Counted from the first letter of the stretch, positions 43,427-52,372 are shown. The stretch: DNA of 56,250 nucleotides from Acidobacteriota bacterium (GCA_028875575.1 JAPPDF010000096.1:1-56250); one strand, 5' to 3'. Notes: generated from the letters alone by a model not told the origin. Numbers and translations are program-made.

Positions 43427-44184
43427 CGATCCTCCCCTTGCCTCAAGATACGTTCGAGATTCCCGGAACAGAGCAGTTCCAGATCGCTCGTCTCCAGGCC
43501 CAGGTGATGCAGCGAGAACAGCATCGGCCCCATGGCGTAGCGAGGGTAGAAGGAGCCGTAAACCAGGCGCCGGATTCCGAATTCCCGAATCAGCGGCGGA
43601 ATCTTTCCCAGTCCTTCGTAGCGGCTCAGCTCCAGGTGGGCCCGGGGCAACTGCCGCAGAAGCGGAACGACGATCAGGGAATGGATGTAGTGGGCTCCCA
43701 GCAAAACCGTGACCAGGTCAGGGAACCGGCGCAGCATCTCCCTCGCCTCCACCGCCGGCGTGTCGGCCAGGGAAAGCCACAGGGGAATGCGCTCGGCAGC
43801 CAGCCATTCCAGCAGGTCCCCGTAGATCCAGTCCACAAAGGGAAGGCCGCATTCCCGGGTGTTGTGGAGGCGGATACTGGTGAGTTGGCCGGGGCGATGC
43901 AACTGCTGCAACTGGGCCAGGCTCTCGGGCGTGGGGTCGGCCACCCATTGGGGGTGCAGGGCCGATTGCCCATCCACCCAGGACAGCATCCGCTCATTGC
44001 CTTCGAGAGCGCTCATCGCCTCTCCCTCGAGGTGGTAGATCAGCGCCCGCGCCACCCCGTGCCGGTCCATTTCCCGCAGGAGTTGCTCGGGGCTTTCGAA
44101 CGGCGAGGCCCGATTGCGGAGATGTCCCACGCCGATATTGGCGTCGAAAACAGGCACCCGGGCTCGGAAATTCAGGGTCGTCAT
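43423..44184 (-). CDS. amidohydrolase-like protein lacking metal ligands
   Basis: A 253-residue protein with the overall layout of amidohydrolase_2 proteins and overlapping its catalytic neighbour. The N-terminal H-x-H site reads FDANIGVG, the mid-chain histidine region reads LLGAHYIHS, and the closing G-S-D-x-P reads YGSFYPRYAMGP. With most ligands gone it is probably not a hydrolase. The four-base overlap suggests it is made in step with its neighbour, perhaps as a structural or allosteric partner. Confidence 0.75.
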   Translation of the reverse strand: MTTLNFRARVPVFDANIGVGHLRNRASPFESPEQLLREMDRHGVARALIYHLEGEAMSALEGNERMLSWVDGQSALHPQWVADPTPESLAQLQQLHRPGQLTSIRLHNTRECGLPFVDWIYGDLLEWLAAERIPLWLSLADTPAVEAREMLRRFPDLVTVLLGAHYIHSLIVVPLLRQLPRAHLELSRYEGLGKIPPLIREFGIRRLVYGSFYPRYAMGPMLFSLHHLGLETSDLELLCSGNLERILRQGEDR

Positions 44185-44409
44185 GATCGAAAAGGGGTTT
44201 CTGTAGGCGCGGCCGCACGCCCCTGCGGACCTCCCCGGGATTATCTCCCAAGTCGGGGCGTCTGTCGAGCCCGCGCTGCCTGGGACCAGCCCCGTTTCGC
44301 CGGCCCGGCGCCGCTTGACCGTGGCGGGTTGCCTTCGCTAGCATGGGTCTGCGACCCGGTCGGGAATGCGGGTCGGGTGAGGTGAGGTCGAAACATCCGG
44401 GGGATACCC

Positions 44410-45258
44410 ATGGCAACGCGAAAAGACAGGATTGTGGATACCGACTGGTCGGCCCTGACGCTGGGGCAACGCATCCGGCACCTGGAGGTCGAAGGTTACG
44501 TGGTCTTGCCCGACCTGCTGGACAGCGAACACCTGGAGCGCTTGAGGGCCGAGACTGCCAGGATGGAGACCATACCCCGGGACTACAGCATTCACCAGCG
44601 CGGCCGGTCCAGCGTCCAGTTCTGGGGCGGTCCCATTACCGACTTGATCGCTCATCCGCCCACCATCGCCTTTCTGAAGGAGCTTTTCGGGGACCGGATC
44701 ATCATGATGAGCTACGGCTACGATCGTTCCGAGCCGGGCCACCCCGGGATCAGCCTGCACAGCGACGGCCAGCCCTGGGGTTCCAGGATTTTCGGGTACA
44801 ACCTGAGCTGTCCCCGCCTGGTGCGTGTCCTCTACTACCTGGAAGACCTGACGCCGGAAGTCTCTCCCTTCAAGGTGATTCCCCGATCCCATCTGAGCTT
44901 CCACAACGACGGCAACCCCTACCTCCGCTACGAAGACCACCCCGAGCAGGTGATGGTCACCTGCAAGGCGGGCTCGGCCGCTCTCATCAACCAGAACGTT
45001 TTCCACGGGAACTTTCCCAACGTGGGCACCTACGCCCGGGAGATGCTGGCCATCGCCTACCGCCCCGCCTGGGCCGGCCCCGGAAGCGAGATCGACCCCT
45101 GGGATCCGGAAGAGCTTGCCAAGGTCCCACCCGCCGTCCGGGAAGTGATGGGTGACCGCAACACCCGGATCTGGAACTATGGCGGGGGCAACAAGCCTCC
45201 CAACATGCCCCTGGTCGCCCCCGGCATCGACCCCAGCCGCTGGGAACGGGTGAGCTGA
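44410..45258 (+). CDS. phytanoyl-CoA dioxygenase family protein
   Basis: A 282-residue non-heme Fe(II)/2-oxoglutarate-dependent oxygenase fold. Iron ligands are H117-S-D119 and H199 (VFHGNFPN), with R210 (TYAREM) the likely 2-oxoglutarate-binding residue. The family hydroxylates many substrates, and phytanate is unlikely here. It is a single gene on the plus strand, divergent from the amidohydrolase pair. The substrate is unknown. Confidence 0.88.
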   Translation: MATRKDRIVDTDWSALTLGQRIRHLEVEGYVVLPDLLDSEHLERLRAETARMETIPRDYSIHQRGRSSVQFWGGPITDLIAHPPTIAFLKELFGDRIIMMSYGYDRSEPGHPGISLHSDGQPWGSRIFGYNLSCPRLVRVLYYLEDLTPEVSPFKVIPRSHLSFHNDGNPYLRYEDHPEQVMVTCKAGSAALINQNVFHGNFPNVGTYAREMLAIAYRPAWAGPGSEIDPWDPEELAKVPPAVREVMGDRNTRIWNYGGGNKPPNMPLVAPGIDPSRWERVS

Positions 45259-45364
45259 ATTCTTGGTCGTTGCAGATCGTTAGTGCCTCCGTGAAACACC
45301 CGCTGTCACCCATCCAACCCCGGCCATATTGGAAAATCCTATTCCGTGGCAGCGTTGGGGGTTA

Positions 45365-45530
45365 AGCGAGAGCGGCGTAGCCGCGGTAGAGGCGGGTTGA
45401 CCGAGGGAACGTCTCCTACAGGTCTTCCTTATAGAGCAGCGTAGCTGCGGCTTAGGGTAGCCCCGGGCGGGAGCCCGGGGTGGTTTGAACCCCGCTATGC
45501 CTTAGCCGCGTAGGCGGCGGATTAATGGCT
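45365..45530. repeat. intergenic GCnGCGTAGCnGC hairpin repeats
   Basis: AGCGGCGTAGCCGCGG (45371), AGCAGCGTAGCTGCGG (about 45436) and AGCCGCGTAGGCGGCGG (about 45506) form similar small hairpins. Between them CCCCGGGC-GGGA-GCCCGGGG (45461-45480) is a perfect eight-base stem. Such unit repeats are typical intergenic elements of these phyla. No gene is present between 45259 and 45589. Confidence 0.65.
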
Positions 45531-45589
45531 GATTTCCACAACGCGCCGCCTGTCCAAAACCACGCCGATCCCCCTGTGAGAAATACCAC

Positions 45590-46366
45590 TCAATCGGACG
45601 GAACAGCGCTTACCCACTGGGCGAAGTAGGCGGGAGCCCATTTGCGGGCCAGGTGCAGGTTCAGAAGGACAAGACTGCTGTAGGGGAGTGAGGTCTCGGC
45701 TTCCATCCAGGCCTCGGCTGCGGCAAAGGAGGGCAGCTCGACCAGCCCCACTTCATGCCAGTCCGCCTGGGGAGCCATGAGCCGGAAGACCTCCAGCCGT
45801 ATTAAGCCGTGGCGTTGGGCGATGGCCTTGAACTGGCGGGCCTGCTCAACCTGTCCGCGCTCCTCGGCCGACAGCTCGGCGGCCCCGGGCAACCAGCGCC
45901 GGAAGGTGAGAACCACCAGGCTGGTGGAGTCTATCCGCAGGGATGGAATCCGATGGGGGTCACTACCGGAGTCAGGCGATTTCCGTGCGGTGGGACGGGA
46001 GGTCCGGTCATTGAAGTCGTCCTGGCACACCCGCCGTGCGAGATGGTACTCGTAGTATCCGTAGCGCCCGTAGGGCGGGGCCATCTCGGCCTGAATCCAG
46101 GCTTCGGCTCCCGCCAGGGAGGGGAATTCGATCACCCAGAAACGTTGCCAGTTGTCTTGGGGACCCAGCAGTCGAAAACCCTCCAGGTGCATCAAACCGT
46201 ATCGACGCGACACCGACAGCATCAGGTCGACATGTTCCTGTGAGAAGGCGTCCTGTTCCCTTTGGGAGAGAGCATGCCATGCGGGGAGTCGGCCACCCTT
46301 GAAGAGGACCACCACCGAGTCGCCGGGATTTGCTGCGTGTCCGGCAATTTGGTCGCTGGGTGTCAT
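45590..46366 (-). CDS. internally duplicated dimeric alpha/beta-barrel-like protein
   Basis: A 258-residue protein made of two similar halves. Half 1 (about 18-110) has SVVVLFKGGRLPAWHALS, YGLMHLEGFRLLGPQDNW, VIEFPSLAGAEAWIQAE and YEYHLAR; half 2 (about 150-245) has SLVVLTFRRWLPGAAELS, HGLIRLEVFRLMAPQADW, LVELPSFAAAEAWMEAE and LNLHLAR. The pattern suits the ferredoxin-like NIPSNAP/EthD/YCII-type fold. Both copies in one chain may form an intramolecular barrel. Function unknown. It is flanked by PhyH-type dioxygenases. Confidence 0.78.
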   Translation of the reverse strand: MTPSDQIAGHAANPGDSVVVLFKGGRLPAWHALSQREQDAFSQEHVDLMLSVSRRYGLMHLEGFRLLGPQDNWQRFWVIEFPSLAGAEAWIQAEMAPPYGRYGYYEYHLARRVCQDDFNDRTSRPTARKSPDSGSDPHRIPSLRIDSTSLVVLTFRRWLPGAAELSAEERGQVEQARQFKAIAQRHGLIRLEVFRLMAPQADWHEVGLVELPSFAAAEAWMEAETSLPYSSLVLLNLHLARKWAPAYFAQWVSAVPSD

Positions 46367-46393
46367 CAGCTTTTCAGCCCGAGTTCCGTCGGC

Positions 46394-47161
46394 CTACTGG
46401 AAGGGTACGGGGGTCCTCGGGAAGTGGCCGAATTGGTCTCGCCCGCAGACCAGGACCGGCCGGTAGTGTCTTCCCAGAGAGTTGGCTCGAACCTGCCTGA
46501 CCCGCGGAGAAATGAATCGGATCGCCAGACCGCAGCGCCGTCTGGCGGAGCGGTTGGGGTTGCTTCCGTGGATGAGCATGCCGTCGTGGACCGACATCTG
46601 GCCGGCCTTCAGCACAAGGTCCACCGTTTGGCTCGAGTCGAAGCTCTCCTCGGCGATTTCCTGGTTGATGCTGAGCAGATTGCCGGCCGTCGCCGAGGTG
46701 CCGTGGGTCAGAATGCCGTGGCGGTGGGACCCGGGAATGACCCGCATGCAGCCGTTGTCGACATCCACGTCGTCGATGGCCAGCCAGGCGGTGACCGCCC
46801 GCGGCGGTTCCAGTCCCCAGTAGGTCACGTCCTGGTGCCAGGCCACGAACTTGTCGCCTCGGGACGTGGAGGGATACTTGCAGAAAAAATGGTTGCCCAG
46901 GAGAAGGACATCGGGGCCGAGGACCGAACGGATCGCTTCCAGAACCGGAGGATGGGTGCTGAGTCTCCAGACGAACTCATGGGTGAAGTGCAGATTGTTC
47001 AGCCCGATTTCGGCTTTGCCCTGTCCCTGGTCGGCTTCCAGGGCGTCGAACTGCGACCGGTAGTCCTTCATCTCGGATTCCGGGAAGACCTCCAGTCCGG
47101 TCAGATATCCCTGGCTCTGCCACATCTCTGACCTGGACTGCTCCAGGGTTGTCGTTGGCAT
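46394..47161 (-). CDS. phytanoyl-CoA dioxygenase family protein (second)
   Basis: A 255-residue Fe(II)/2-oxoglutarate oxygenase. H109-Q-D111 (AWHQDVTYWG) and H198 (MLIHGSNPN) provide the iron site; the arginine of GLAIRF or its neighbour binds the co-substrate. The V-D-N-G-C-M-R-V-I-P-G-S-H segment is characteristic and nearly canonical, so this copy matches the family better than the one at 44410. The duplicated barrel gene is 27 bases downstream on the same strand, suggesting an operon. Confidence 0.92.
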   Translation of the reverse strand: MPTTTLEQSRSEMWQSQGYLTGLEVFPESEMKDYRSQFDALEADQGQGKAEIGLNNLHFTHEFVWRLSTHPPVLEAIRSVLGPDVLLLGNHFFCKYPSTSRGDKFVAWHQDVTYWGLEPPRAVTAWLAIDDVDVDNGCMRVIPGSHRHGILTHGTSATAGNLLSINQEIAEESFDSSQTVDLVLKAGQMSVHDGMLIHGSNPNRSARRRCGLAIRFISPRVRQVRANSLGRHYRPVLVCGRDQFGHFPRTPVPFQ

Positions 47162-47462
47162 CCGGTGCTGACCTCCTCGGGCTCAGTCTAATTCAGTTTG
47201 GTGCGAGCCGAGCAATTATTTTGATCGGTCATCTCCCCCACTTGGATTCACTGGCGACGGCGCAGGGGATCGGTATTGTTTTATGAACATCGGTGCACAG
47301 GATAAAGAGACGGAGGTGAAATCCTTTTCGCCCGGTGCTATTCTTTCGGCACGGGCCGGTCGCGACAACTATTCCGCCCAGGGCGGATCTCGATTCAAAG
47401 CCCCGGGGCAGAGCCGGGCTAATTTTTCTGTCGGCAGGTTCGGCAGTCATGGGAGGTCAGGG
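47162..47462. other. intergenic region with MITE-arm fragment
   Basis: Divergent promoter region between the dioxygenase and the M24 gene. AACATCGGTGCACAGGAT at 47286-47303 resembles one terminal arm of the MITE-like element. GGGAGG just before 47463 is the M24 ribosome binding site. Confidence 0.45.
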
Positions 47463-48689
47463 ATGGAGTCACAGGCGATTTCCAGACAGGAGTTTCAGAG
47501 CCGCTACCATCGTGTGCAACGTTTCCTGGAGGACCGGCAATTGGGGGCTTTGCTGGCCTATTCTCCGGCCCGCGAGCACAAATGGGGTCAGACGGGCCAT
47601 GTCTCCTATCTGTCGGGTTGGGCCAACGATGACCGGATTGTGGAAACGGTGGTAGTGGTGCCCCGCCATGGCGACCCGGTGATGCTGGCTGCCGGAATGC
47701 AGTTCATGTTCGAGCAGGCCGCGGAGGTGTCTCCGATTGAGGATATGCGGTTGGTGGAAGCCGTCGACCCCAACGCGGTGGCGGGTCATCGCGGGGGGGG
47801 CGACGACCAGGGCCCCCGCGACTTTGCCGGTCAGACCCTGGCCGTCCTGGAAGAGAATGGACTCGGAGGAGAACGGGTGGGAGTGGTCGGGGTGAGCACC
47901 ATGCCGGCTCCCTTCTACGAGGGACTGGCTCTCGGGTTAGGGGACCGGCTCCATCGCGTGGACGACGTGGTTTCCCAGCTCCGTTCCGTCAAGAGCGAGG
48001 CGGAACTGCAGTTAATGCGGCGGGCGGCCGAGTTGAGCGATCTGGGATTTCAAACCATGCTGGAGGTTGCCAGGCCCGGACTGCCCGGAATAGAAATCGT
48101 GGCCGAGATGGAGCGGATGGCGCGCCGGGAAGGAGCCGACCACGCCAAGTACTGGATGGCTTCAGGTCCGCCCCCGGACTGGAATAATACCCGGCTGGAC
48201 ATCAGGCCCCATGAGCGCATCCTTCAATACGGCGACCTCATGGCCAGTTGCTCCTACATTGTCTACCAGGGATACTGGTGCCACGGGCATCGCACCGGAA
48301 CCCTGGGGAAACCCTGCGACGCCCTCACCAGGTTGTGCCAGGTGACACGTGAAGCCCATGATCGGGCTCAGGAGATTCTGAAGCCGGGCACGCCCGTGGC
48401 CGACTTGGGCCGGACCATCCGAGAGCATGTGGAGCCCCACGGTCTGGATCTTCTGGGGGGTAGAATCGGACACGGAATCGGCATGGATTACAGCGAGCAG
48501 CCCGTTCCTTTCGACGACAGCAACCCGGCTCCCATGCAGGCCGGAATGACCGCCGTGATGCACGCCGTCTTCGGCCTGCCCGGAACCGGCAAGATGTTCG
48601 TCCCGCTCGGCGACGTGTTCCATCTGACCGAAGACGGTCCGGAACTCCTGATGGGGTTCCCCCGAACCCCCTTTGTTGCCGGGGTGTAG
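47463..48689 (+). CDS. M24 (creatinase/prolidase-like) family protein lacking most metal ligands
   Basis: A 408-residue pita-bread protein with an N-terminal creatinase-like domain and a C-terminal M24 domain. M24 peptidases bind two metals with D-D-H-E-E. Here the first two sites read DLMASCSYIVYQGYWCHGHR (usual D-x-G and S-D-x-x-R-T), the histidine is kept in RIGHGIGMDY, and the last two read GMTAVMHAVFG and VPLGDVFHLTEDG where E-P and I-E-D are usual. Four of five ligands are therefore lost, as in metal-free creatinases. The frame is open upstream, but ATG 47463 with GGGAGG is chosen. Confidence 0.86.
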   Translation: MESQAISRQEFQSRYHRVQRFLEDRQLGALLAYSPAREHKWGQTGHVSYLSGWANDDRIVETVVVVPRHGDPVMLAAGMQFMFEQAAEVSPIEDMRLVEAVDPNAVAGHRGGGDDQGPRDFAGQTLAVLEENGLGGERVGVVGVSTMPAPFYEGLALGLGDRLHRVDDVVSQLRSVKSEAELQLMRRAAELSDLGFQTMLEVARPGLPGIEIVAEMERMARREGADHAKYWMASGPPPDWNNTRLDIRPHERILQYGDLMASCSYIVYQGYWCHGHRTGTLGKPCDALTRLCQVTREAHDRAQEILKPGTPVADLGRTIREHVEPHGLDLLGGRIGHGIGMDYSEQPVPFDDSNPAPMQAGMTAVMHAVFGLPGTGKMFVPLGDVFHLTEDGPELLMGFPRTPFVAGV

Positions 48690-48823
48690 ACTGCTCTCAG
48701 GTGAATTCGTGATCCTTGTGGAAGGGGATCATGGGATCGTCTTTGCCCTTTTTGCCTCCAGACCGCATCCGCTCCTGGTGAGCAACAACTCGCGCCAAGT
48801 CAAAAGGACAACCCCATTTTCAC

Positions 48824-49237
48824 TCATCCCCTCGTCGATCTCGCAAGCGTCCGCAACGACACCGCCACATCTGCGGCGCCTCGCAGGACCTCATTGTCCA
48901 GAGTAGCCAAGGGAACGCCCAGAACCCGAGCGAGCGTGACGAACTGGGCATCGTAGGCACTTAGACCGCACTCCAGCGCGACATCGATCACCTGGTGTCC
49001 GGACAGGCTGGCGATGCGGCCTCCCAGAACGACAGCAGCATCATCGCTCATCGCTTTGGCTTGCTCCGAGGTTAGCGCGCCCCGCCGCACGAAGCCGATC
49101 AGGACGTTGTGCAACTCACTCATGAGGATGCTGGGGGCCGCCCACTCGGTCTCCCGCTCGAACAACACGGCCGCGTCGGTACCGTCTGCTCCGCCCATTA
49201 ACAGACGAACCATCACATTCGTGTCGACTACGATCAT
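48824..49237 (-). CDS. VapC-type PIN-domain ribonuclease toxin (third module)
   Basis: A 137-residue PIN toxin with acidic residues D5 (VVDTN), E41 (MSELHNV), D96 (YDAQF) and D114 (TLDNE). Its ATG overlaps the antitoxin stop by four bases. MIVVDTNVMVRLLMGG is the usual VapC N-terminus. It appears complete and active. Confidence 0.92.
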   Translation of the reverse strand: MIVVDTNVMVRLLMGGADGTDAAVLFERETEWAAPSILMSELHNVLIGFVRRGALTSEQAKAMSDDAAVVLGGRIASLSGHQVIDVALECGLSAYDAQFVTLARVLGVPLATLDNEVLRGAADVAVSLRTLARSTRG

Positions 49238-49506
49238 GGTCGTCCCATGTTCCGCATCTCACGTAGCCTATCCTCGCTGAGATCGACCGGTCCAAGTGTC
49301 TTGTTTCGCTGCCGGATGCGTTCCAGGAGGGCTTGCGGGTCTATCGGCTCGGGGCTGACTGACGCCATTAACCTCGCCAGGATCTCCCCGTTCAGGCTGC
49401 GGTGGTTCCGGTTCGCGGATGACTTGAGTTCCCGGTGCAGGAAATCGGGGATTCCGCGAAGCGCTATGTCTGGCAAATTAGCCTCCTTCGGCAAGTGTAA
49501 TACCAT
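49234..49506 (-). CDS. FitA-like antitoxin (third module)
   Basis: A 90-residue antitoxin. LPDIALRGIPDFLHRELKSS and NHRSLNGEILARLMASV form the ribbon-helix-helix DNA-binding part of FitA-type antitoxins; the C-terminal tail should bind the PIN toxin. The first codons (MVLHLPKEA) may not belong, and the true start could be the methionine or a later alternative codon. ATAATGATATCATAATAAT upstream is AT-rich with ATGATATCAT, a perfect ten-base palindrome suitable as operator. Confidence 0.88.
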   Translation of the reverse strand: MVLHLPKEANLPDIALRGIPDFLHRELKSSANRNHRSLNGEILARLMASVSPEPIDPQALLERIRQRNKTLGPVDLSEDRLREMRNMGRP

Positions 49507-49525
49507 AATGATATCATAATAATGT
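49507..49525 (-). promoter_or_regulatory. AT-rich palindromic operator candidate of third VapBC
   Basis: ATGATATCAT (about 49507-49516) is a perfect palindrome, followed by AATAATGTCAT, immediately upstream of the antitoxin start. Antitoxins of this type usually bind such palindromes to repress their operon. Confidence 0.5.
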
Positions 49526-49612
49526 CATACGATACCCTGGTTCGGCAACCCGGGAGAAGAGGTGTTCGACGCTGGCGCGTTTCTTGTAGTGGGTGGCGAA
49601 GCCAGGGGACGC

Positions 49613-52243
49613 TCAGACAGCCGAGAGATCGTCGATCACCTGGCGGCAGTTCAGGATCTTCTCGGCCAGGTCCAGCGGACGGTAGTAGTAGTGGTTGGAG
49701 GCCTCGAAGGCAATGGTGGAGTGCCGCCGGGCGATGGAGAATTGAGCCTGGGCCAGCTCGATTTCCGCCCAGGCGATCTCAATCATCCGCCGAACAGTCG
49801 GGGGCCTCTCCTCCTGGACCTGCCGAAGCTTCTCCCTCAACAGGTAGAACTCCACCTGGTTGGCCGTGCTCTGGAAGTGGTGCCGGCAGGTTTGGGCGAT
49901 CGCCAGGTCCATCTCTGCGAAAGCCTTTCTTGTCGGGGTCACTTTCTCCGCGCCCTGCCGGAAGCGGGCCAGCCCCCGGCTCCAACCCGCGGCCAGCTTG
50001 CGGAACTGCTGCTGCACGACTTCGGGGGGGTAATCCCCCGACCACTGCCTGAAATCGTCCTGGGGGAACAGCATCATGCTGGAGCGGTACCCGGTGGGGT
50101 GAAGACGCAGCGAATTGGCCGGCCCGTGTTGGGTGGGAATGTTGTAGATGCGGACCCCGTAGGGGAATTCCTGGAATGCCCGGCTGAACTCTCGCCAGGC
50201 CTCGACCATCAGCGGGGCCGCCTCCGGGCCGTAACGGCGGGTTGCCAGTTCCACGAGGATGTCCGGGTTGGATCCCGCGGGCCGAAAATAGTGGGCCTTG
50301 GCCGCCTCCAGGTTGGGAGAGGCATAGCCCCCGCAGGTCCAGGAGGGCATGATGCCGCTGATGCCTGCCCTGGAGAGTTTCTCGCAGTGTTGAAGGATCA
50401 GATCCACCACGGGAATGTAGGGAACCGCCGAGATCTCCCAGGTGTTGTTGAATTGCAGCTTGGCCATGGTGCGGATTCCCTCCCGGTCGGCCCTGGCCCA
50501 GTTGCGCCTGGCCCGGGGCCCGGGGCCCACCACCGAAATGGAGTACTCTCCGACCTCTGTCTCGACTCCACCCCTGGACACCGGCTGCTCCCACTCGCTG
50601 ATGCTCATGAAGCGCACGTCCTTGGGCAGCAGGGGAATCAGCCTGGCTGCCAGGTCGTCTCCCCAGCCCCAGTCCCAGGCGATGACCTCGGCGCTCGAGC
50701 CGGCTCTCCGAACCCCTTCCCTAAAGGTGCCGATCAGCTCGCCGATCGTGTCCCAGCTCTTCCGTTGGGAACAGCGGGGGCACCCGTCGGCGCGGGGAGC
50801 TTCCCGGCCCCAACTGCCGCCGTGCGAAAAGCAGTTGGTGTGGTTTTCCGACATGGTGATGGAGAACCATCCCCCCAGGTCGGGGACCTGACGCATGACA
50901 TGGGTAAGGCTGTCGGCGATCCACCGGCGCACTCGGGGGACGCTGGTGCACATGGCGAAGAAGTCCCGATCGGGCGAACCCTTGATGTCGGGATGCCGGT
51001 CAAAGAAGGATGGTGGCATGGCGCGCGGCTCGTTCAGGTAGAGATAGATTCGGATGCCGAACCCGAGGGCGTGCTCCACTAGGGAGTTGAGCCGTCGCAG
51101 CCGTTTTTCCCAGTCCTTGCCGAATTCCGGAAACTCGGTGGAGGGGGCCAGGGTGCTCAGCAGGGAATGCATCCAGACCCCGTTGATGCCGGCCCGGCCC
51201 AGCGCTTCCAGGTAGGCTCCGGGGAAGGGGTCGATATCCTCTTCCAGGAGCGGATCTCCGAAGAGCGCCAGGTAGGAGTAGAGGTAGCGAGGGTCCCAGG
51301 CTGTCTCGCGCCGGAGGGTCCCCTTGGGCACAAAGGGTCCGCCTCGAAGCTCCATCCGGTCCTGAATCCAGTAGAGGCCCTGCCGGACGTCTTCTTCCTC
51401 CTGACCGGTGATATGCAGCTCCCGAGGGCTCACCTGGACTTTGAAGCCTCGAGTGGCTTCGTCCCCGGCAGAGCTTACTGCCATCCGAATGGTTTTGCCG
51501 CGGGAAGGCGGGGCGGTGGTTATCTCCACCCGAGCTCCCATGGAGCTGCCAAGGTAGTCCTGGAAGCGTCGGGCGACCTGGGCCAGCCTGGGCTGGTCAG
51601 GCTGCACCAGGTTCCAGCCGCTGCTTAGGTCCACTTCTTCCCGGGAGGCTCTTCGGGTGGCATCCCGCAATTGGGGCCGCCGGGTCAGGCTCAGTTCCCG
51701 GACAAAGTGGAAGGGCTCCTGACCGGGTTCCTGGATCCGGCTTCCCAGCGTTTCCTTCAGGATCTCGCGGATGTGCGCGGCCCGGCGCAGTTCTTCACCG
51801 GTGGGACTGCGATAGAGCAGCTCTCCACAATCAGGCTTGGGCCCCAGCTTGATATCCAGGAAATCGTCTTCCTTGAGGGCGAACTCCAACTTGGCACGGT
51901 CCCAGTCCAGGAGCCGGATGAGTTGATGGCGAGAGAGCAGATGCCAGTTCTGGCGGATCACCGTGATGTGTATCCGCCTGAGCTGATCGGGACTCAAACG
52001 GCGCTTCGGGGGAAGGCCCATCGCGTCCCCCAGGGCCAGCACGTTGGCTTCGCTGGTCTCCAGCACCCGAGCGATCCGGGAGGTGTTGGCCAGCTCCCAG
52101 TTGCGCCACACGAACTGGAAAACACGATTGGGGAAATGGGGCTCCGGAATGGGCGGGAGCGAAGCACTGGGAGGACCGCCGGAGCGGCAGCGGCTGAGGC
52201 CGAGAGCCAGCGGACCCAGGTAAAGAAATTCCCGGCGTTGCAT
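49613..52243 (-). CDS. large exported glycoside-hydrolase-like TIM-barrel protein
   Basis: An 876-residue protein with an RR-containing signal (MQRREFLYLGPLALGLSRC) whose cysteine at 19 makes a weak lipobox; export may be by Tat. Residues about 190-305 resemble the alpha/beta domain found before GH20/GH67 barrels, ending in DVRQGLYWIQDRM. A TIM barrel follows (about 320-690, with YLYLNEPRAMPPSFF, MSENHTNCF and VIAWDWGWGDD), then a helical C-terminal domain. The enzyme class is uncertain and no catalytic pair can be assigned. AAAGGGGA precedes the ATG. It is divergent from the symporter. Confidence 0.72.
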   Translation of the reverse strand: MQRREFLYLGPLALGLSRCRSGGPPSASLPPIPEPHFPNRVFQFVWRNWELANTSRIARVLETSEANVLALGDAMGLPPKRRLSPDQLRRIHITVIRQNWHLLSRHQLIRLLDWDRAKLEFALKEDDFLDIKLGPKPDCGELLYRSPTGEELRRAAHIREILKETLGSRIQEPGQEPFHFVRELSLTRRPQLRDATRRASREEVDLSSGWNLVQPDQPRLAQVARRFQDYLGSSMGARVEITTAPPSRGKTIRMAVSSAGDEATRGFKVQVSPRELHITGQEEEDVRQGLYWIQDRMELRGGPFVPKGTLRRETAWDPRYLYSYLALFGDPLLEEDIDPFPGAYLEALGRAGINGVWMHSLLSTLAPSTEFPEFGKDWEKRLRRLNSLVEHALGFGIRIYLYLNEPRAMPPSFFDRHPDIKGSPDRDFFAMCTSVPRVRRWIADSLTHVMRQVPDLGGWFSITMSENHTNCFSHGGSWGREAPRADGCPRCSQRKSWDTIGELIGTFREGVRRAGSSAEVIAWDWGWGDDLAARLIPLLPKDVRFMSISEWEQPVSRGGVETEVGEYSISVVGPGPRARRNWARADREGIRTMAKLQFNNTWEISAVPYIPVVDLILQHCEKLSRAGISGIMPSWTCGGYASPNLEAAKAHYFRPAGSNPDILVELATRRYGPEAAPLMVEAWREFSRAFQEFPYGVRIYNIPTQHGPANSLRLHPTGYRSSMMLFPQDDFRQWSGDYPPEVVQQQFRKLAAGWSRGLARFRQGAEKVTPTRKAFAEMDLAIAQTCRHHFQSTANQVEFYLLREKLRQVQEERPPTVRRMIEIAWAEIELAQAQFSIARRHSTIAFEASNHYYYRPLDLAEKILNCRQVIDDLSAV

Positions 52244-52372
52244 GGAGTCCCCTTTCGCGGTTGCAGCGTCGCAGTCCGTTTTTCGGCGCCAGTGGGTCTT
52301 TTCCGGAAAAGCCTAACACCGAGGCCGGGCGGCGGCAATACGGATGCAGTCAGGGTGATAGAATGACCGCCC

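Noticed and set aside
45371-45530. Possible tRNA or CRISPR-like array in the hairpin cluster
   Set aside because: No cloverleaf with acceptor and T-arm pairing can be formed, and repeats are not evenly spaced or identical.
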